Assembly: GCA_022579005.1 (NCBI GenBank)
Contig: MU401484.1
Span: 163,165-227,164, forward strand
Direction: 5' to 3'
Origin: Poronia punctata
Lineage: Eukaryota > Ascomycota > Sordariomycetes > Xylariales > Xylariaceae
Length of the DNA: 64,000 nt
Part shown: one piece after another, positions 57,815 through 64,000 of the stretch
Layout of the letters: every line of letters begins with the position of its first letter
How positions within the stretch are numbered: the first letter of the stretch is position 1
Translations under genes and position numbers: made by a program
The notes under the pieces: model-generated
Database searches by the model: none
The model's input: only the letters and a program-made list of their open reading frames with translations
Told to the model about the DNA's origin: nothing

Positions 57815-58201
57815 TTTCGACACTGCTTCTCGGTGAAAACTTCTCGTCCTGGTCGCGCTCTTGGTGGCAGTTGTAGTAGGTCTTGTTTCGGCCCAAAGTG
57901 CGGTTGTGTTCGAACGCGAGTGGGTGAGAAGAAAGAACGGCAATTGCAATCCGAAGGTGCGCGGGGTAGTAGTTGATAGCAAGGGCGGGGTAGCTGTTGC
58001 ACCTGCCGTGTAGGTATTAAGCTTCAAGCTTGTCACCGTCTGCCTTGCACCCGCGAAAAATCGTACAGAGGTTCCGCTCGAGTGAATTGACTGTTCTACC
58101 TGGTGGAAGAGGGCTGAACGATTCTTCCACAGTTTGAATATTTTGCTGCCCCGGCCATTGAAAGCCGGCACGGACGGCATCTGAATTATTGCTGTCTGCA
58201 A

Positions 58202-59559
58202 ATATCTATCTCAACCTGAGTCAGGCTACCTCCTGTAGACGCTTTGCCGTGCATCTGTTTCGCTTACTATCGGGAGAATGATAGGGCTGATAATGACATA
58301 TGTCTTTGCGTTTAGACGGCTATACTAGGGTAGACTAAAATCTGCGAATGCTTAGTCATTGCTAGCCAAATAAAATTAACAATTGACATACTCGTTTAAC
58401 ATGTGTAGGGCTAGGTATACTTTATATGTATTCTATCTACATCTAGCGACGGCATGTTCTTGCCCAGTCCCGTTTTATCTTGCAATTTCTACTCGGCCAT
58501 CATCTCTGGTCGGAGGAGGATATCACGCTTACAAGTACGCATACGTTGGAAGCACCTTTACTTGTAGTCTACCCCAGAGTCCTGCCAAGAAACTCTATCA
58601 CTGCCGTTGCTATCAGTGCTTCGCTATTCGAGGTACTACCTAACCGTCTAGGTAGAACTACGCAGTAGATCAACCGCTTTAGCAAAACGAGAGAGTAGAA
58701 GGCGTACCACTCGATACGTGCACGTGTATGTACGTGTATTGATGCCCCTCTACTTATTACCTAGTCTACATACTTGTGGCATCTCTAAGTCACGTTGTGA
58801 TTACTCAAAGTAAGTTAGCAAGTTCCGCGTACGGCGTACAAAATGGCGTTAGTTTCGTGTTTCTGGGTCCCATAGCAAATGTTTGCGACAAAATAGGTAA
58901 TATCCCAGCGCACCTCGGCATTTGACACGTACGATAGGGTACATAACTTATCCATGCAAGCTGAGCTTTGCCCCTGCCGCGCTGATGTCATTATCCGTTC
59001 CCCCAGACGCACTAATATTCTGCACTGAACCAGCAATAAAAAGATGCCTTAACTCTTTTGACTAAATGCATGCGAGGTAGGCAGTAGGTTCACTGCTGGA
59101 TATCGACACCTATTCCATTCACGTCCATAGCGTTACATTGGGCAGTTTGTACGGACGTAAAGCTCCTACAATGACACCCTGATACATATGAGTGTATCCT
59201 GCAGGGGATCATGTGGTAATACTTAAATCTGAGACCCTTATAACTACCCCGGGTATCCGCCACGCGCCTTGTCATACCAATATCAACTGACAGCTCCCAA
59301 CAAGTGAACGATGTCTGTAGAGAACTGTCCACTCTTACGCGGAAATATTCAAATCAGTTTGTTTTGGCATTTCGCGCACTTGATTTTATTTCTGTAGTCC
59401 TGATACCCCCAATAGCGATATTTCCGACGCTGTCTACGCTAATATACCTGCAATTCTATTGCAGCCCGACGTTATACTTTGATCGATTTCCCGCGCCTTA
59501 AAGCTATAATCATAATCTTCCCGAGTTTCTGTGCAGTTGGGTTTGTCTCAAAGTCACTT
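58202..59559. other. Divergent intergenic region
   Basis: About 1.36 kb between two divergently transcribed genes, so it should contain both promoters. It contains ACGTGTA strings at about 58722-58738. The downstream frame is open from 59479, but only with a TTG. No gene seen. Confidence 0.6.
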
Positions 59560-62500
59560 ATGCCACCCATCGAACTTGACAAGCCGCCAAAGGCACCTAT
59601 CAGCTCCGACCAAGCTGAGCAGGATGATCTCGTTATTCATGACATAGTCGCCGACGATCACCATGGTACTCTTATCAGAGACCCCAGCGGAAACATAGCC
59701 TATCCCAGCTATGTACCCCCCGATGTCGAGTCCCCCACAAACTCGCGTTCGCATGCCGCCCACAGCGTCGACGATACCGCAAATGGAGGTGCTGTCCGTC
59801 CCACGGCCTCTGAGCCCAAGAAGACCAAAGAGCAAGCGAAGAGACGGTCAAGACCCTTGTTCAACAAGTTTTTCACCGACGCACCCAATAGAGACACTGT
59901 CTCCGAAACACCATCATCCCCGCCCGCTCCATTATTTGCACGAGCGAACACGAATACATCGGCTCTGCATAATGCCATGCTGGACGCTCGCCACAGAGAC
60001 GCCGTTGACGATAGTTCGAGCTCGTCTTCCGATGAAGGGGACGAGGGCCATAACGTACAAGGTAGCGCCCCGAGAAGACGAGGTAAGGCGCTGGGCCGGT
60101 CGAAGAAGGAGAAACAAGAGGATGATTATGGACGATTCCGGGTAGGAAACGAAAACTACAACACTCGAGGCAAGGTATCTCGAAAAGACGGACGTTTGAA
60201 CATCACCCTCAATGATACCAGCGATACTGGGTATCTGGCCAAGACGCTTGGTGCGACTATCCAAAAACTAATTCCCGGGACACACGAACAAAAAGATGTC
60301 CCTCGTGAGACGTCTCCTTCCGAGATTCCATCTTCGTATACAACTGCGCCAGAAGACGAGAGAATACCTAAGCTGAATATTGTTATCATGGTCATTGGAT
60401 CACGTGGAGACGCCCAACCATTTTTGAAGATTGGCAAAGTCCTTAAAGAGTATGGACATCGTGTGAGGATTGCCACACATTCTGCTTTCCGGGACTTTGT
60501 CGAGAAGGATTGCGGATTGGAGTTCTTCTCTGTCGGGGGCGATCCCTCCGAGTTGATGGCATTTATGGTCAAGAATCCGGGTATGATACCAAAGCTGGAA
60601 AGCGTCAAAGCAGGCGATATCGGTCGCAGACGTGCCGCCATGGCTGAAATGTTTGAGGGGTTCTGGCGAGCGTGTGTAAACGCGACAGATAGCAAGAAAG
60701 GGGACCGCCGCGGCAAGGTTTTAGACGAAAAAAGTCCTTTCATAGCTGACGCTATCATTGCTAATCCTCCAAGCTTTGCGCACATTCACTGCGCCGAAGC
60801 TTTGGGGATTCCCCTACACCTTATGTTCACCTTCCCATACACGCCCACTCAGGCTTTTCCGCATCCATTGGCGAACGTGAAGAGGACCAACGTGGACCCC
60901 GGATATACAAACTTCATCTCCTACCCCCTGGTGGAGATGATGGTCTGGCAAGGACTTGGCGATCTCGTCAACGATTTTCGCGTCAAAACCCTCGGACTTG
61001 ATCCGATCCATACGCTTTGGGCACCCGGATCAGCCTACCGTCTTCAGGTTCCTTACTCGTATCTCTGGAGCCCTGCGCTAGTGCCAAAGCCTAGCGACTG
61101 GGGTGAACAGATCGATATATCAGGCTTCGTATTTCTTGAACTTGCGTCTTCTTTCGAGCCACCAGATGACCTTGTAAAGTTTCTCGAGGCAGGGGAACAA
61201 CCCATATACATAGGCTTTGGCTCTATCGTTGTGGATGATGCCGACAAATTCACCGAGATGATATTCGAAGCTGTGGAGCGTGCTGGGGTGAGGGCGCTGG
61301 TATCTAAGGGCTGGGGAGGTCTCGGCCAGGACAATGTGCCGGATAATATTTACATGCTAGAAAACACGCCTCACGACTGGCTGTTTCCAAGAGTCAAGGC
61401 TTGTGTTATCCATGGCGGAGCTGGCACTACTGCCATTGCTTTGAAATGTGGGAAGCCGACCATGATCGTCCCATTCTTTGGAGACCAGAGCTTCTGGGGA
61501 GGGAGGGTGGCTGAGGCAAAGGCAGGCCCCGAGCCCGTGCCTTACAAGCAGTTGAGCGCCGAGAAACTTGCCGAGGGAATCAAGTACTGTCTCACCGAGG
61601 AAGCTGCAGATGCTACCAAGAAACTCTCAGAAAGCATAGAAGCTGAAGGTGACGGTGCCCGCAACGCTGTCAGAGCATTCCATCACCACTTGGCACTATC
61701 CGGCGAGGCTTCGATGCGATGTTCTGTGTTTGATGACAACGTGGCGGCCTGGACTATCAAGGGCACCAGCCTAAAATTGAGCCCTCTAGCAGCGAATATT
61801 GCCGTCCAGGAACGTCTGATCTCATGGAAGATGCTTCGTCCGCTTAGACATAAGGCGTGGAATGATTTCGAAGGCCCTGGAGAACCACTTACTGGGATTA
61901 CTAGTTCGGTAATGGGAACTGTGGCCGACGTGCTGGGCGGTATCGGTAGTCTTCCGTACCGTCTAGCAAAGACATCAAACCGACGTTCCGAACGACACAA
62001 GAGGAAAAAAAGACAAAGGTCGAAAACGAAGGTGTATTCAAACACGGGGAAGGGCCCATCGCGGTCTCCCTCACGAAGCTCTGTACGCCAAAGGCCTTCA
62101 CATAACTCGTCTGGCAATGTAGCTGCGAGTGCGGCAGCGACGCCAGGTACCGCTTCGATATCGGCTCGGCATGAGTATTTTGACGAAATACAAGAAGGTG
62201 TTGGTAAAACCGGGCGGGCACTGGCTCGCGCTCCTGTTGATCTCTCCCTCGCCTTAGCCCAGGGGTTCCACAATGCGCCCAGGTTATACGGGGATGATAC
62301 CGTCCGCCAGCCTGTCCGAGTAACGGGCATAAGATCCGGTCTGAAGGCAGCGCGTGACGAGTTCATATATGGCATCTACGACGGAGTTACTGGCCTCGTT
62401 CGTCTGCCTATCCGCGGCGCGAAGCAGGGGGGTTTCACGGGGGCCATTGCAGGGATTGGCATGGGTCTCATAGGATTTGTACTCAAAGATCTCGCAGCAC

Positions 62501-63018
62501 TCCTGGGACCGATTGCATACACCTTGCAGGGCATAGCGAAGGAGATTTCGGGCAGCAAGCATCATATCAAGCATATAAGCCGGGCTCGGATCGTCCAGGC
62601 CCAGCGGGAGATACAATCCTTGTCCGAGGACCAGCTAAAGTCCATGGCCGAGCAAGTGATCAATGCATGGGCCGTCATGAGTCAGCTTGCCCGTCTGGTC
62701 ATGGAAGAAACAGAGAACCGGAATGGAATTGCGCTCCTCCGTGGCCACAACAATGATCAAGGCAAGGGAAACAAGGCCTTGGAGAAGTACGCTCGAGGCC
62801 TTGCGTTTGAGAATGTCAAGACGGCTCGGTTGGCAATCGAAGCCATCCAGGGCGGGAAGACGGTGGATCAAGTGATGGGCAGGCACAAAGACAAACCCAT
62901 AATCGGAACCAATAAGATTGGTGGCGAGAGGGTGTCAGATGGTGATGGGCATGGAAGCCTGAACAGGCTCTTGACTGAAGATGGCGGCGGAAACACGACG
63001 GAGGAGGATAATAGGTAG
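59560..63018 (+). CDS. Sterol 3-beta-glucosyltransferase-like protein (GT1/GT28 fold)
   Basis: Probable UDP-sugar-dependent glycosyltransferase acting on sterols or related lipids. It is a single exon of 1152 residues from the first in-frame ATG (MPPIELDKPP). Residues 1-265 are charged and disordered, with a basic RRSRPLFNKF patch and a Ser/Asp/Glu run. The N-lobe starts at about 269 with PKLNIVIMVIGSRGDAQPFL. The UDP-binding C-lobe shows YIGFGSIVV, then the signature starting at His618 (HGGAGTTAIALKCGKPTMIV) and PFFGDQSFWG. The PH and GRAM domains of Atg26 are missing, so it is not the Atg26 orthologue. The 420-residue C-terminal extension contains a basic KRKKRQRSKTK patch and a Gly-rich hydrophobic helix region (about 945-995, GGFTGAIAGIGMGLIGFVLK). 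Donor and acceptor specificity cannot be read from sequence. Confidence 0.9.
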   Translation: MPPIELDKPPKAPISSDQAEQDDLVIHDIVADDHHGTLIRDPSGNIAYPSYVPPDVESPTNSRSHAAHSVDDTANGGAVRPTASEPKKTKEQAKRRSRPLFNKFFTDAPNRDTVSETPSSPPAPLFARANTNTSALHNAMLDARHRDAVDDSSSSSSDEGDEGHNVQGSAPRRRGKALGRSKKEKQEDDYGRFRVGNENYNTRGKVSRKDGRLNITLNDTSDTGYLAKTLGATIQKLIPGTHEQKDVPRETSPSEIPSSYTTAPEDERIPKLNIVIMVIGSRGDAQPFLKIGKVLKEYGHRVRIATHSAFRDFVEKDCGLEFFSVGGDPSELMAFMVKNPGMIPKLESVKAGDIGRRRAAMAEMFEGFWRACVNATDSKKGDRRGKVLDEKSPFIADAIIANPPSFAHIHCAEALGIPLHLMFTFPYTPTQAFPHPLANVKRTNVDPGYTNFISYPLVEMMVWQGLGDLVNDFRVKTLGLDPIHTLWAPGSAYRLQVPYSYLWSPALVPKPSDWGEQIDISGFVFLELASSFEPPDDLVKFLEAGEQPIYIGFGSIVVDDADKFTEMIFEAVERAGVRALVSKGWGGLGQDNVPDNIYMLENTPHDWLFPRVKACVIHGGAGTTAIALKCGKPTMIVPFFGDQSFWGGRVAEAKAGPEPVPYKQLSAEKLAEGIKYCLTEEAADATKKLSESIEAEGDGARNAVRAFHHHLALSGEASMRCSVFDDNVAAWTIKGTSLKLSPLAANIAVQERLISWKMLRPLRHKAWNDFEGPGEPLTGITSSVMGTVADVLGGIGSLPYRLAKTSNRRSERHKRKKRQRSKTKVYSNTGKGPSRSPSRSSVRQRPSHNSSGNVAASAAATPGTASISARHEYFDEIQEGVGKTGRALARAPVDLSLALAQGFHNAPRLYGDDTVRQPVRVTGIRSGLKAARDEFIYGIYDGVTGLVRLPIRGAKQGGFTGAIAGIGMGLIGFVLKDLAALLGPIAYTLQGIAKEISGSKHHIKHISRARIVQAQREIQSLSEDQLKSMAEQVINAWAVMSQLARLVMEETENRNGIALLRGHNNDQGKGNKALEKYARGLAFENVKTARLAIEAIQGGKTVDQVMGRHKDKPIIGTNKIGGERVSDGDGHGSLNRLLTEDGGGNTTEEDNR

Positions 63019-64000
63019 ATTGGTACATGTTCCAAGGGTCCAACTCCCAACGTGTATACCGGCGTACCGGCTCTGTACAGCCGCACGAAACAAGTACGAG
63101 TAGATGATTGTGTGCATAATACCCCTTGCTTTTATAGTTTTAATTAGGAAGAACTGTCAGTCACATCTCTTGATCAAGCCTATATTCGTTTGACTGGGTA
63201 TTCGATTTGATTTCTTTGCGTGGTACTTTTTGCTGGGGAAAACTAAAAGTTTTGTAATTGTGACGCTGCGGAACAAAATCTGACATCCTGGCTATAGTGT
63301 CTCGTAAGGTTACAATGGACCTCAAATCTGGGAGTACCTAGGTACTAAGGACATGTCGTTGTGCTCCGTTTTGTGGAGCTTTAATAGTCTTTGTCCAATC
63401 CGAGGGCGTACCAATCACTTGGGATTGCCCCATTTGACTAGTCTCCCACGGTAAATTGTAATAAATTGAGCCTACTTTACCTTACAGATACTTGCCTATC
63501 ACGTATGATGACATCTTGCCAAATGTGGCATGAGTATAGATAGGTTGAAGATAGCGAAGACGGTGGTTTCTAATCTTTATCACTATCATTAGGATCAAAT
63601 CCTTTGACATGCTTTTATACAATGAGATACCTATTACCATCCTTTATGCCCTGAGACTACACACGAGGGCAGCTTAGACTAGGGAATGAGAATGCGATCG
63701 ACGCGATACTCGACCAGGTAACGCTAGTCCCTTAGAGTCTATCTACTCGTAGACAATGCAATTAGATTAAGTGTTTCAACTTGAATCATGTACCGAAACC
63801 TAGATACCTACAGAACGGTTCGAAGTCGAAGTCGAACTGATATGGGACAGTAATGTTTTACTTCCCAACCCGGAATTCTAGGATGAACAGAAAGCAAACA
63901 TCTAGAAGCACTAGAGAAGTCAAGTAATGGACTGAGACAAGTTGCACCGTTCTTCCCTTCCAATCCTAAATAAAAATTGCTGGGCCCAGAGTTTCATGGT
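63019..64000. other. 3' flank, no gene seen
   Basis: Nearly 1 kb after the glucosyltransferase stop. Two octamer copies (63095 and 63744) and several TACCTA strings are present. No gene is supported up to the window end. Confidence 0.6.

Overview
The window looks like nuclear DNA of a filamentous ascomycete (Pezizomycotina, most likely a Sordariomycete; order not resolved). Genes carry short 47-115 nt GT-AG introns, the proteins are typical of that group (PalH, a CBM21 phosphatase subunit, an S10 carboxypeptidase, a sterol-glucosyltransferase-like protein), and there are Pol III tRNA genes, one with an intron just after the anticodon. Gene density is low: eleven supported protein genes and two tRNAs in 64 kb, with long non-coding stretches full of short repeats.

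Layout. 0.3-1.3 kb (-): six-exon sar1, the COPII GTPase. 2.6-4.8 kb (-): a 743-residue disordered acidic protein. About 4.8-10.6 kb is non-coding. 10.6-11.4 kb (+): mitochondrial ATP synthase delta (ATP16 type) behind three CACGTG boxes. 11.9-13.6 kb (+): an uncharacterised protein whose in-frame stop lies in a predicted 51-nt intron. 14.3-14.5 kb (-): tRNA-Thr(AGT) and tRNA-Glu(CTC), 7 nt apart. 20.7-22.9 kb (+): the ambient-pH sensor palH. 25.1-26.6 kb (+): ceramide synthase. 29.2-31.7 kb (-): a glycogen-targeting PP1 regulatory subunit. About 31.7-49.2 kb holds no gene I can support. 49.3-52.6 kb (+): a Thr/Ser/Tyr-repeat, probably GPI-anchored wall protein with very small exons. 53.7-55.8 kb (+): a secreted S10 carboxypeptidase. 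56.1-57.8 kb (-): an M24B Xaa-Pro peptidase. 59.6-63.0 kb (+): a 1152-residue GT1/GT28-type sterol-glucosyltransferase-like protein.

These are mainly housekeeping and cell-surface functions, not a cluster for one pathway. A loose link is the secretory and membrane theme: COPII budding, ceramide and sterol-glycoside metabolism, a GPI wall protein and a secreted peptidase.

The signals most worth following are a dispersed octamer (TACGAGTA/TACTCGTA) seen 24 times by eye where about 2 are expected, the terminator-less tRNA pair, and the mini-exon repeat gene with a nearly identical 39-bp tandem array. I found no convincing new multi-gene system.
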